This document shows, one piece after another, positions 1-5,945 of a stretch of DNA of 5,945 bases. The stretch lies in contig JAUUYD010000163.1 in assembly GCA_030590585.1 (NCBI GenBank), forward strand, positions 1 through 5,945, given 5' to 3'. The DNA comes from Spirochaeta sp. Its GTDB lineage: Bacteria; Spirochaetota; Spirochaetia; Spirochaetales_E; Spirochaetaceae_B. The notes beneath the pieces were generated by a model, which saw only the letters and a program-made list of their open reading frames with translations, searched no databases and had not been told where the DNA came from. Position 1 is the first letter of the stretch. Each line of letters opens with the position of its first letter. The translations under genes and the position numbers were made by a program.

Positions 1-1270
1 TTCCCGGCATTCCGGCCATGGATAACATGACAGCCTGGGAGGATAAAAATTTTGTTGACCTTAATTCATCTGAAAGTGAATCTTCCGCTATGGCATCCCT
101 GTAACTGATGTTGAGTTCATACGGAATATCCCCTTCCGGGGTGGCCTTATAGCTTACCAGTCCGCCTCGGTCCTTAACGGCAGAAATCAACCCGTCTATT
201 TCATCTTCACTCAGATAGCCCCTTGCCGGCAGCACTCCAACACCATCGTGTGATGCCAGAAAATTGAAATACGTATAATCAGGGTCGGGCTCCGGCAAGG
301 ACATTGCCCAGGCTGTGAGTTTAGAGGAATCACCCCTGATGTACGCATCCAGGGTGAGAGGCGGCAGAGTGAACTGATAAACCATGTGAGCCTCATCACT
401 GCCGTCACCAAAGTAGGATATATTTTCTTTATGAGGAACATTCGTCTCGGTTATCAGAATGACTCCGGGAGCCGTCTCAGCCAGTACCAGTCGAAACAGT
501 TTTACCACCTCATGCGTCTTGGGATGGTGCATACAGCTTGTACCGATTTCTTTCCAGAGAAAACCAATCGCATCAAGACGTATGATACGGACCCCTTTCT
601 CAACGTATTCAAGGAGAATATCAATAAATTCCAAAAATACATCGGGGTTGGCAAAATTGACATCCACCTGATCTTCACTGAATGTTGTCCACACCTGTTT
701 TTTCTCACCATTCACATCAAATTCATGCAGCAGGGGAAGTGCCCGTGGGCGGAAAACTTCTGATAAATCCGTTCCGGGTTCAACTGTAATAAAGAAATTA
801 TCATACTTTGAAACGCCTTTGAGAAATTGTTTGAACCAGGTTCCTTTAGCGCTGCAGTGGTTTAATACCAGATCGGCCATAAGACGGAATTCAGTTCCGA
901 TTGCCGATATATCCTCCCAGCTGCCCAAATCAGGATTTACTTCCCTGTAGTCCATTACCGAGAAGCCGTCATCCGATGAATAAGGGGAAAAAGGCAGAAT
1001 ATGGATTCCGGAAACTACAGCTGAGAGACGTTTATCGGCAAAGTCCTTCAATGCGGCAAGAGGAGTTTCACCAGGGGTTTGAATATTATCACCATATGTA
1101 ATCATGATGGCATCACCCTGATCCGCGGGAACACCTCCTTCAGGGGCACCCGGTACCTCAGGCAGGATTTTTCGCCATTTATCAACAATCTTCTTAAGCC
1201 GTTTAACCGTTTTAAATCCGGTTTCCCGCCCGTAGATATACTCCAGTTTAGTCCTTATACGGTCGTCCAT
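1..1270 (-). CDS. ycjM: GH13_18 disaccharide phosphorylase, probable glucosylglycerate phosphorylase (YcjM-like), C-terminus cut by window edge
   Basis: This is the N-terminal 423 residues of a glycoside hydrolase family 13 subfamily 18 enzyme; the family is usually about 550 residues, so roughly the last quarter lies outside the window. Visible GH13 landmarks are region I DLVLNHCS (133-140), the nucleophile Asp233 in RLDAIGF, the acid/base Glu275 in ITETNVPHKEN, and the stabilising Asp342 in ASHDGVG. The segments RPRALPLL (174-181), EIGTSCMH (241-248) and DEAHMVYQFTLPPL (292-305) match what I remember of E. coli YcjM, a glucosylglycerate phosphorylase; true sucrose phosphorylases have RPRPGLPFT in place of the first. 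The expected cytoplasmic reaction is 2-O-alpha-glucosylglycerate plus phosphate to glucose-1-phosphate plus D-glycerate. The start is fixed by an in-frame TAA at 1288-1286 and a strong GGAGGG Shine-Dalgarno. It lies 21 nt after the DUF456 gene, so they are probably co-transcribed. The family is very likely; the substrate is inferred from motif resemblance. Confidence 0.88.
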   Translation of the reverse strand, partial: MDDRIRTKLEYIYGRETGFKTVKRLKKIVDKWRKILPEVPGAPEGGVPADQGDAIMITYGDNIQTPGETPLAALKDFADKRLSAVVSGIHILPFSPYSSDDGFSVMDYREVNPDLGSWEDISAIGTEFRLMADLVLNHCSAKGTWFKQFLKGVSKYDNFFITVEPGTDLSEVFRPRALPLLHEFDVNGEKKQVWTTFSEDQVDVNFANPDVFLEFIDILLEYVEKGVRIIRLDAIGFLWKEIGTSCMHHPKTHEVVKLFRLVLAETAPGVILITETNVPHKENISYFGDGSDEAHMVYQFTLPPLTLDAYIRGDSSKLTAWAMSLPEPDPDYTYFNFLASHDGVGVLPARGYLSEDEIDGLISAVKDRGGLVSYKATPEGDIPYELNISYRDAIAEDSLSDELRSTKFLSSQAVMLSMAGMPG

Positions 1271-1275
1271 ATCTT

Positions 1276-1281
1276 CCCTCC
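1276..1281 (-). promoter_or_regulatory. Shine-Dalgarno of the phosphorylase gene
   Basis: GGAGGG on the minus strand, five bases before the ATG at 1270. It sits in the 21-nt gap after the DUF456 stop codon. An in-frame TAA just upstream leaves this as the only plausible start. It is clearly stronger than the ribosome-binding site of the gene before it. Confidence 0.85.
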
Positions 1282-1291
1282 GCAGTTAGTA

Positions 1292-1804
1292 TTAAATCAT
1301 CCAGAGACGCCAGGCCATCAGAACCAATAATACAAAACCTGCAATAAATTTATAGGCTGTTGCGGCTGCTTTTCCAAGAACCGCACCGATACCGGCACTC
1401 TGACTTTCACCGGCAGTTCTTTTGGAAAAAACATATTCAAACACAAAGGTGAGAGAAAAACAGCCGATGAAAACTCCTGCCAGTGAGCCGATAACAGGTA
1501 GAATCGCCGTACCCAGTATACCTCCGGCGATACCGCCTATCACGGCCCCTGCCATACCGGGCCGGGAGGCCCCATACTTTTTGGCTCCATAAATCCCGGT
1601 GATCTGATCCACTACCTCACCGGAAACAGCGATAAGAAGAAAAACTGTAAACCAGCCCCATGTAAAACTCTCTCCATTTCCCGCAAGGACTGCAACCAAT
1701 GCAGCTGCAACAGGAATGAAATTTCCAGGAAGTCCTAGAATACCGAGTAATACGGCTATCACCGACGGGATGAACAACAGCAGGTCCAGAGCGAGATTAT
1801 TCAT
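1292..1804 (-). CDS. DUF456 family small integral membrane protein
   Basis: A 170-residue hydrophobic protein of uncharacterised function. It shows the glycine-rich DUF456 pattern: an N-terminal membrane helix (about 5-23) ending in GILGLPGNF, a helix at about 50-63, a short loop with GAKKYGASRPGMAGAVIGG (73-91), a long Gly/Ala-rich membrane region (about 84-126), and a last helix (about 148-168) after GIGAVLGKAAATAYKF. Five or so membrane segments fit the usual size of the family. The start is the only one available, since an in-frame TGA lies four codons upstream (1819-1817). The Shine-Dalgarno is poor (AATGAGAAC). The phosphorylase follows after 21 nt, which suggests one transcript. A role in envelope physiology or small-solute handling is possible, but nothing in the sequence shows it. 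Confidence 0.85.
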   Translation of the reverse strand: MNNLALDLLLFIPSVIAVLLGILGLPGNFIPVAAALVAVLAGNGESFTWGWFTVFLLIAVSGEVVDQITGIYGAKKYGASRPGMAGAVIGGIAGGILGTAILPVIGSLAGVFIGCFSLTFVFEYVFSKRTAGESQSAGIGAVLGKAAATAYKFIAGFVLLVLMAWRLWMI

Positions 1805-1910
1805 GTTCTCATTCTGTCATGGATCTGGGATCAAGAACAAATACCTTCTGCTCAGTCGCGGCAATCAGGTATGGTCCCAGGCCCGTGGGCCGCACGGTTG
1901 AAACTTCATT
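1805..1910. other. Intergenic spacer between lipoprotein and DUF456 genes
   Basis: A 106-nt gap between two genes on the same strand. It contains the small GC-rich inverted repeat listed separately. On the minus strand I see no T-run after that repeat and no convincing -35/-10 pair before the DUF456 start. Transcription may therefore read through from the lipoprotein gene, or the promoter may be too weak to recognise by eye. No small gene is apparent. Confidence 0.6.
1880..1897. repeat. Short GC-rich inverted repeat downstream of the lipoprotein gene
   Basis: Two overlapping foldings are possible. GGCCC and GGGCC flank a two-base centre (1880-1891), or CCGTG and CACGG flank a five-base loop (1883-1897). 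It begins 14 bases past the lipoprotein stop codon in the direction of transcription. It could slow RNA decay or attenuate transcription, but with a short stem and no following T-run it is not a standard intrinsic terminator. Confidence 0.4.
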
Positions 1911-4301
1911 TCAAATAAACTCACCGAGAAAGCTTCCATTTCGCTGATCGTGCATGGACAGAATACCATCACTTCTACACAGATAAAGAATCCCGTTTCG
2001 TACCATGGGCGGAGCCGATACACCGGGGATTGGCGGAAATTGAGTCTCTCCATTTTCCAGATTCATGGAAAAGAGGGTTCCATCTCTATAGACATAAACA
2101 ATTCCATTATTGATAACTGCATCGGTGTGTACCCGTACAAAACCCTCATCATCCAGCGGGTGTTCCCATATAACCCGGGCAGCGTGAAGATCCACCGCCG
2201 TTACGGTCCCGCGCCGTCCTGTAAAAACGGCTACATTTCGGCTGATAGTCGGGGCCTGACCGATTGGCTGAGAAACCCCGGTATCTACAGTCCTGACGAT
2301 AGATTTTGTTTCCGGATCAATATACAAAAGTGATCCCCGCTGGTTTGCAATGAGAATCTGGTGATTCCATATAACAGGAGTCATACGTGACCCGCCCGGG
2401 ATAGTTATTTCTGCAGATGCCTTTACATTTTCCGGATTGCGGAATAGTAGAGAACTGTCTGAAGGCAGAACAAATTGTTTGCCCAGGACAACAATTCGTC
2501 TTCCGAACAAATCAGCCTGGTCTCCGATTAGTTCCCGCCGGGTAATAATTCGTCCATTATCGATATTCACAATGACAAGTTCTGAATTACCGGTCATATA
2601 TACACGATTGCCGGATATCACAGGTGTGATATTTTCACCATCCCTGTTATTGGTGGTCCGAGTCCAGATCAGTCTCCCGCTGCGGTTTAAGGCATAGAGT
2701 GTACCCCGGGCTGTGGCGCCGACGACAATATCACCGGAAGTCACCAATGAACCGACGGCCGGAATGTCCGGAAGCTGAACTTCCGAGACAATTGTTACAG
2801 GCTCAAGATTCACCCGGAAGGGAGGTGAATCGGAACTGAGGATAACATTCTGAGAAAATCCAGCGTATCCGGGTCTGGCAACTCTGATAATTAACTGATC
2901 CCCGGGCTTTCCTTCAAAGTTATATGAACCGGTACCCGCACGCTCTCCGTTTATAAAAATCGCTGCATCTGCCGGTTTTACATTGATACTGAGTTCTGCA
3001 ACTCTCTGAACTCTTTCAACCGGGCTTTCAACTACAACTATTGCCACCGGGACCGCTAACGGAACAATGGATACTTCGGGCTCTTCTTTCTCAGCTGATT
3101 CAGCAGGCCCTGATTGAGGTTCAGACTCAGTTTCAGGTACGGTATCAAGTTCAGTTTGCGATTCACTCTTATCAAAAACAATGTTCACAAGTGATTCACT
3201 CCCGGCGAGGAGTTCTTTCTCCACTCTGCGTCCGTCTTTAGAGACTGTAAGGATTGAAACAGGGCTGCCTTCGGAAAATACCCGGGAAGCACTTCCATAA
3301 CCTGCAAAACGATTATTAATAAAAATCCCGGCATCAGAGGGCTCGGTTATGATGGTAAGAGTGACAAGGGCAGGGATTGAGACAGAATCATCGGTTCCTG
3401 AATCATAAACAACTGTCAGGATTTGAGGGGTTTCCTCCTTAAGCACTTCAGCATTCTCCGTCCTGATAGGTTCCGGCTCAGGTACATCAATGAGGGCTGT
3501 CTTAATTCTGGACTCAAATAAAACTAAACGCTCTTTTGATGTTTCAGATTCTTCGGATACAGATTCACCGCTTGTAAAGACGGTCAATTCCTGTTCAATC
3601 TCTATAAAGGTGTCGGAGTTTATGAGAATTTCGTTATTTGCTGTAACCAGAGGCATCAGCATCCTGATTTCAGCCAAATCTTCATCAGTCTCAATACGAC
3701 CTGTTACCTCGGCTAAAGACAACGGGGCAACTGAAACCGAACCATCAGCGACGGCAATCATCACAGAACCGTATTCATCAGCCCTGATAAGAAACTCCGT
3801 TCCGCGAACGGCACAGACCGCACCGGGGACATTAACTTCAAAACCATCTTTATTCGTAAGTCGGCGGATTTTGGCGAGAACCGATCCTGAACCGAGAGTT
3901 CCCGAGACCTTTTCACTCTCGTCAGTCAGGTTGACGGACTCAAGTTGATAACTGGAATCGGCTTGAATACGCAATACTCCAAGATTGCCGAACTGCAATT
4001 CGATATAACCGTCAATACCTGTCTCCAGACGATCCCCGGCGTGAACTCTATCACCTATTTCAGGGCTGCGATCAGTTCCGGAACTGATGTGACGGATTTC
4101 CCCTGTTAGAAATGTTATCAATGCTCCTGTAGTCTTTTTCTGAGAAATATCAGAATCAGCGTTTGATTCACTTGCCTCTGTACTGATTGTTTTCTGAGTT
4201 GTTGTACTTTCCGGTGTATTCCGTTCAAAGCCGCAGGATAGAAGAAGAAAGGGAATCAATAACACAGTAACAACACAGGCGTACCTGGAATTACATACCA
4301 T
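1911..4301 (-). CDS. FecR / double PEGA / PQQ-like propeller lipoprotein
   Basis: A 796-residue exported lipoprotein. A short signal sequence ends in the lipobox LLSC with Cys23, predicting lipid anchoring to the outer face of a membrane. A Ser/Thr-rich tether follows, then a FecR-like domain (about 60-195) with GDRVHAGDRLETG, a beta-rich core and VPGAVCAVRGTEF (158-170). The next region (200-310) is less conserved. PEGA-type domains lie at about 313-377 (EPSDAGIFINNRFAGYG) and 435-500 (KPADAAIFINGERAGTG), separated by an acidic Glu/Ser/Pro linker (378-412). The C-terminal part (about 510-796) has six or seven PQQ/BamB-like blades, with repeat cores such as GTLYALNRSGRLIW (533-546), GTVTAVDLHAARVIW (698-712) and GTLFSMNLENGETQ (741-754). 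The start is unique, given the in-frame TGA at 4313-4311 and GAGGTG at 4312-4307. No FecI sigma factor or TonB receptor lies nearby, so a structural, peptidoglycan-linked or protein-scaffold role is likelier than FecR-type sigma regulation. Exact function is unknown. Confidence 0.9.
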   Translation of the reverse strand: MVCNSRYACVVTVLLIPFLLLSCGFERNTPESTTTQKTISTEASESNADSDISQKKTTGALITFLTGEIRHISSGTDRSPEIGDRVHAGDRLETGIDGYIELQFGNLGVLRIQADSSYQLESVNLTDESEKVSGTLGSGSVLAKIRRLTNKDGFEVNVPGAVCAVRGTEFLIRADEYGSVMIAVADGSVSVAPLSLAEVTGRIETDEDLAEIRMLMPLVTANNEILINSDTFIEIEQELTVFTSGESVSEESETSKERLVLFESRIKTALIDVPEPEPIRTENAEVLKEETPQILTVVYDSGTDDSVSIPALVTLTIITEPSDAGIFINNRFAGYGSASRVFSEGSPVSILTVSKDGRRVEKELLAGSESLVNIVFDKSESQTELDTVPETESEPQSGPAESAEKEEPEVSIVPLAVPVAIVVVESPVERVQRVAELSINVKPADAAIFINGERAGTGSYNFEGKPGDQLIIRVARPGYAGFSQNVILSSDSPPFRVNLEPVTIVSEVQLPDIPAVGSLVTSGDIVVGATARGTLYALNRSGRLIWTRTTNNRDGENITPVISGNRVYMTGNSELVIVNIDNGRIITRRELIGDQADLFGRRIVVLGKQFVLPSDSSLLFRNPENVKASAEITIPGGSRMTPVIWNHQILIANQRGSLLYIDPETKSIVRTVDTGVSQPIGQAPTISRNVAVFTGRRGTVTAVDLHAARVIWEHPLDDEGFVRVHTDAVINNGIVYVYRDGTLFSMNLENGETQFPPIPGVSAPPMVRNGILYLCRSDGILSMHDQRNGSFLGEFI

Positions 4302-4306
4302 CTTTA

Positions 4307-4312
4307 CACCTC
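4307..4312 (-). promoter_or_regulatory. Shine-Dalgarno of the lipoprotein gene
   Basis: GAGGTG on the minus strand, five bases before the ATG at 4301. With an in-frame TGA overlapping its upstream edge (4313-4311), it fixes the lipoprotein start. Confidence 0.8.
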
Positions 4313-4337
4313 AAACTTATAAGGATGTTCCATACTC

Positions 4338-4346
4338 ACTATACCA
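4338..4346 (-). promoter_or_regulatory. Candidate extended -10 promoter for the lipoprotein gene
   Basis: The minus strand reads TGG followed by TATAGT, an extended -10 pattern (TGnTATAAT, one mismatch in the hexamer). No good -35 hexamer lies 16-18 bases upstream, which is tolerated at extended -10 promoters. The start point would be near 4331, leaving a leader of about 30 nt that contains the Shine-Dalgarno. Judged by eye only. Confidence 0.4.
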
Positions 4347-4373
4347 CCCAATGTACCGGGAAACGTAGTATCC

Positions 4374-4401
4374 TTGACGCTTCTTCATTATCGTTTATTC
4401 T
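4374..4401 (+). promoter_or_regulatory. Candidate sigma-70 type promoter for the glycosyltransferase genes
   Basis: TTGACG (4374-4379, five of six to consensus) and TATTCT (4396-4401, four of six) are separated by 16 bases. Transcription would start near 4408, about 33 nt before the ATG at 4441. It lies back to back with the candidate lipoprotein promoter, so the 139-bp region appears to serve both directions. No clear operator palindrome was seen. Confidence 0.45.
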
Positions 4402-4425
4402 TTATAGCAGATAAGACAAGACCTT

Positions 4426-4431
4426 GGGGGT
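4426..4431 (+). promoter_or_regulatory. Probable ribosome-binding site of the first glycosyltransferase
   Basis: GGGGGT ends nine bases before the ATG at 4441. It is an imperfect Shine-Dalgarno that can pair with the anti-SD through G-U wobble. No better start is available, because an in-frame TAG occurs at 4405-4407. Confidence 0.5.
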
Positions 4432-4440
4432 AAGTATTAC

Positions 4441-5718
4441 ATGGCATCTAAAAGTATTGGATTCATTTCATTCCGTTTGGCCGGCACCGATGGGGTATCT
4501 CTGGAAACGGCAAAATGGGCCGCTGTTCTTGAACAAGTAGGATTGGAATGCTATTTCATGGCAGGAGAGCTGGATACAGCCCCTGAACGGTCTTTTCTCG
4601 AGGAAAAACTCCATTTCCATCATCCCGAGATACGGAAAATTTATAATGAAAGCTTTGACAGTACTGTAAGGTCCGCTGTTCTGACATCTAAAATCCATGA
4701 AATGAGACATTATCTTAAAGCAAGGATATATGAGTTCTTAAAGCAATTCGATATTGACCTGATTATTCCCCAGAATGCCCTGACAATCCCCCTGAACATT
4801 CCCCTGGGCCTTGCTCTTACTGAAATCATTGCGGAGACAGGGATACCTGTCGTCGCTCACCACCATGACTTTTTCTGGGAACGCAAGAGGTTCCTTCGTA
4901 ATTGTGTCTGGGATTACATTAATATGAGTTTTCCCCCTCATCTGCCTAACATCGAACATGTTGTAATCAATTCTTCCGCAAAGAATCAACTGGCATTGAG
5001 AACCGGAATCTCATCAACATTGATTCCCAATGTCATGAATTTTGAACTTGGACCGCCGCCTCAGGATGAATATATCAGTAATGTTCGATCCGATCTGGGT
5101 GTAGCTGATGATGAACTGTTTGTCCTGCAGCCTACCCGTGTGGTACAGCGTAAAGGTATAGAGCATGCCATCGAGCTGGTAGCCAGAATGGAGAGAAAAT
5201 CAGTACTTGTGATATCCCATGCTTCCGGTGATGAGGGTTATGAATACCAGATACGTGTCAAGGAATATGCCGAAATGATGAAAATCCGGGCTCTGTTCGT
5301 TGATGACATCATACAGGAAGAACGCGGTACCACCGAAGATGGCAGAAAGATTTACACTCTGGAAGATATTTATCCCCATGCGGATCTCATTACATATCCA
5401 TCTTTGATTGAAGGCTTCGGTAATGCGTTTCTCGAAACAATATGGTTCAGAAAACCCATTATGGTGAATAACTACTCAATCTACGCTACTGATATTAAAC
5501 CTAAGGGATTCCGTGTTATTGAAATGGACAACTTCATCTCAAAGGAGACAATTAAAACAGCAGATGAAGTTCTTAATAACCGTAAACTTGCCAGTGAAAT
5601 GGCCGATATGAATTATTCTCTCGGGCTGCGGTATTATTCATACAGCGTGCTTAAAAATCAGCTCAAGGCCGTAATAACACGCCTCTGGGGAAACCTGAAA
5701 CAGGATACCAATTCATGA
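4441..5718 (+). CDS. GT4-like retaining glycosyltransferase (GT-B fold), possibly of mannosylglucosylglycerate synthesis
   Basis: A complete 425-residue protein with no signal peptide or membrane segment, so probably cytoplasmic. The N-terminal Rossmann half starts with IGFISFRLAGTDGVSLE (6-22), a glycine-containing loop like those that contact substrate in GT-B enzymes. Other landmarks are HHHDFFWERKRF (140-151), the start of the second domain at PTRVVQRKGIEHAIELV (231-247), and the GT4 EX7E motif E324-GFGNAFL-E332 followed by FRKPIMVNN. Length is normal for GT4. Such enzymes move a sugar from a nucleotide donor with retention of configuration. The GTDGVSLE start resembles, from memory, mannosylglucosyl-3-phosphoglycerate synthase-type proteins (MggA). 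With a glucosylglycerate phosphorylase-like gene nearby on the other strand, a compatible-solute role is plausible, but an envelope-glycan role cannot be excluded. Its stop overlaps the next gene's start (ATGA), which indicates translational coupling. Confidence 0.87.
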   Translation: MASKSIGFISFRLAGTDGVSLETAKWAAVLEQVGLECYFMAGELDTAPERSFLEEKLHFHHPEIRKIYNESFDSTVRSAVLTSKIHEMRHYLKARIYEFLKQFDIDLIIPQNALTIPLNIPLGLALTEIIAETGIPVVAHHHDFFWERKRFLRNCVWDYINMSFPPHLPNIEHVVINSSAKNQLALRTGISSTLIPNVMNFELGPPPQDEYISNVRSDLGVADDELFVLQPTRVVQRKGIEHAIELVARMERKSVLVISHASGDEGYEYQIRVKEYAEMMKIRALFVDDIIQEERGTTEDGRKIYTLEDIYPHADLITYPSLIEGFGNAFLETIWFRKPIMVNNYSIYATDIKPKGFRVIEMDNFISKETIKTADEVLNNRKLASEMADMNYSLGLRYYSYSVLKNQLKAVITRLWGNLKQDTNS

Positions 5719-5945
5719 AAATTGCAGTCTTCCACTACCATTTGAAACCGGGGGGGGTAACAGATGTTATCGTATACTCCATTCGCGCATTACTTTCCCG
5801 CTTAAAAAACCTGGAAGAAATTCGATTGGTAAGCGGTGAAGAAGACGGAACTGAACACATTCTTGAACGAATCAGGGATGGGTTCAATCGTGAAACAGGA
5901 GATAAAATCCGCCTGGATGTGTTAAGCGAGATTGCCTATAAGGAA
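5715..5945 (+). CDS. Glycosyltransferase-like protein, N-terminal 77 residues only
   Basis: The ATG overlaps the previous stop codon in the arrangement ATGA, and AGGAT at 5702-5706 lies eight bases upstream as a Shine-Dalgarno, so this start is well supported. The frame stays open to the window edge. The first residues, MKIAVFHYHLKPGGVTDVI, have the beta strand plus PGGV loop seen at the N-terminus of GT-B (GT4/GT1-like) glycosyltransferases. The rest visible here is mostly charged helix with no further diagnostic motif. The tight coupling suggests that it acts with the first glycosyltransferase, for example adding a second sugar to the same acceptor. The codons for Pro12-Val15 contain a run of eight G. 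The gene is real with good confidence; the family call rests on a short N-terminal motif. Confidence 0.7.
   Translation, partial: MKIAVFHYHLKPGGVTDVIVYSIRALLSRLKNLEEIRLVSGEEDGTEHILERIRDGFNRETGDKIRLDVLSEIAYKE
5750..5757 (+). repeat. Eight-base poly-G tract inside the second glycosyltransferase gene
   Basis: Eight consecutive G from the last base of the Pro12 codon to the first base of the Val15 codon (CCG GGG GGG GTA). Gain or loss of one G would shift the frame within the first 15 codons. In the present sequence the tract is in frame, so the gene is 'on'. The PGGV motif requires Gly-Gly here, but the choice of GGG for both glycines is what makes the run. Confidence 0.9.

Noticed and set aside
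386..763. 125-codon plus-strand open frame
   Set aside because: It lies wholly antisense to the phosphorylase, whose frame carries all GH13 catalytic motifs; the plus-strand product shows no family motif.
1..1270. Sucrose phosphorylase assignment
   Set aside because: Acceptor-side segments (RPRALPLL, GTSCMH, DEAHMVYQF) fit the YcjM/glucosylglycerate branch better; kept only as an alternative until the full gene is examined.
1880..1897. Intrinsic terminator after the lipoprotein gene
   Set aside because: The stem is only about five base pairs and the bases that follow on the minus strand (TGGGACCATACC) have no T-run.
1950..2333. 127-codon plus-strand open frame
   Set aside because: Antisense to the propeller blades; no recognisable domain or ribosome-binding site.
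3490..3948. 152-codon plus-strand open frame
   Set aside because: Antisense to the FecR and linker part of the lipoprotein; low-complexity Ser/Thr-rich product that mirrors the acidic linker codons.
1911..4301. FecR-type anti-sigma regulator of iron uptake
   Set aside because: The protein has a lipobox rather than a cytoplasmic anti-sigma segment with a single membrane helix, and no FecI or TonB-dependent receptor gene is in the window.
4468..4989. Two minus-strand open frames of about 80 codons
   Set aside because: Both are antisense to the glycosyltransferase, whose motifs and length are normal for its family.

Overview
The window reads as ordinary bacterial chromosome of moderate GC content. 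It most likely comes from a free-living spirochaete (Spirochaeta or a relative). The main pointer is the large lipoprotein that joins a FecR domain, two PEGA domains and a PQQ-type propeller, an architecture I associate with spirochaete surface and periplasmic proteins. The glucosylglycerate phosphorylase-like enzyme is compatible with this. The taxonomic call is an inference, since no rRNA or marker gene is present.

Layout: positions 1-4301 carry three genes, all on the minus strand. In transcription order these are the FecR/PEGA/propeller lipoprotein (4301-1911), a small DUF456-type membrane protein (1804-1292), and a GH13_18 disaccharide phosphorylase (1270 to beyond the left edge). The phosphorylase follows the DUF456 gene by 21 nt and has a strong Shine-Dalgarno, so these two are probably co-transcribed. 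A 106-nt gap without a recognisable terminator separates them from the lipoprotein gene. A 139-bp divergent intergenic region (4302-4440) holds a candidate promoter for each direction. From 4441 the plus strand carries a complete GT4-like glycosyltransferase, then a second glycosyltransferase-like gene that overlaps it by four bases (ATGA) and runs off the right edge.

How the genes may work together: the phosphorylase matches the YcjM / glucosylglycerate phosphorylase branch much better than true sucrose phosphorylase. It would convert glucosylglycerate and phosphate to glucose-1-phosphate and D-glycerate. The first glycosyltransferase has a GTDGVSLE N-terminal motif that, from memory, resembles enzymes of mannosylglucosylglycerate synthesis. 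If both calls hold, the window brings together breakdown and synthesis of glycerate-based compatible solutes, with an envelope lipoprotein between them. That link is a hypothesis.

I see no mobile element, CRISPR array, RNA gene, phage gene or defence system. The points most worth a second look are the eight-G tract at the start of the second glycosyltransferase, the lipoprotein architecture, and the possible glucosylglycerate locus.
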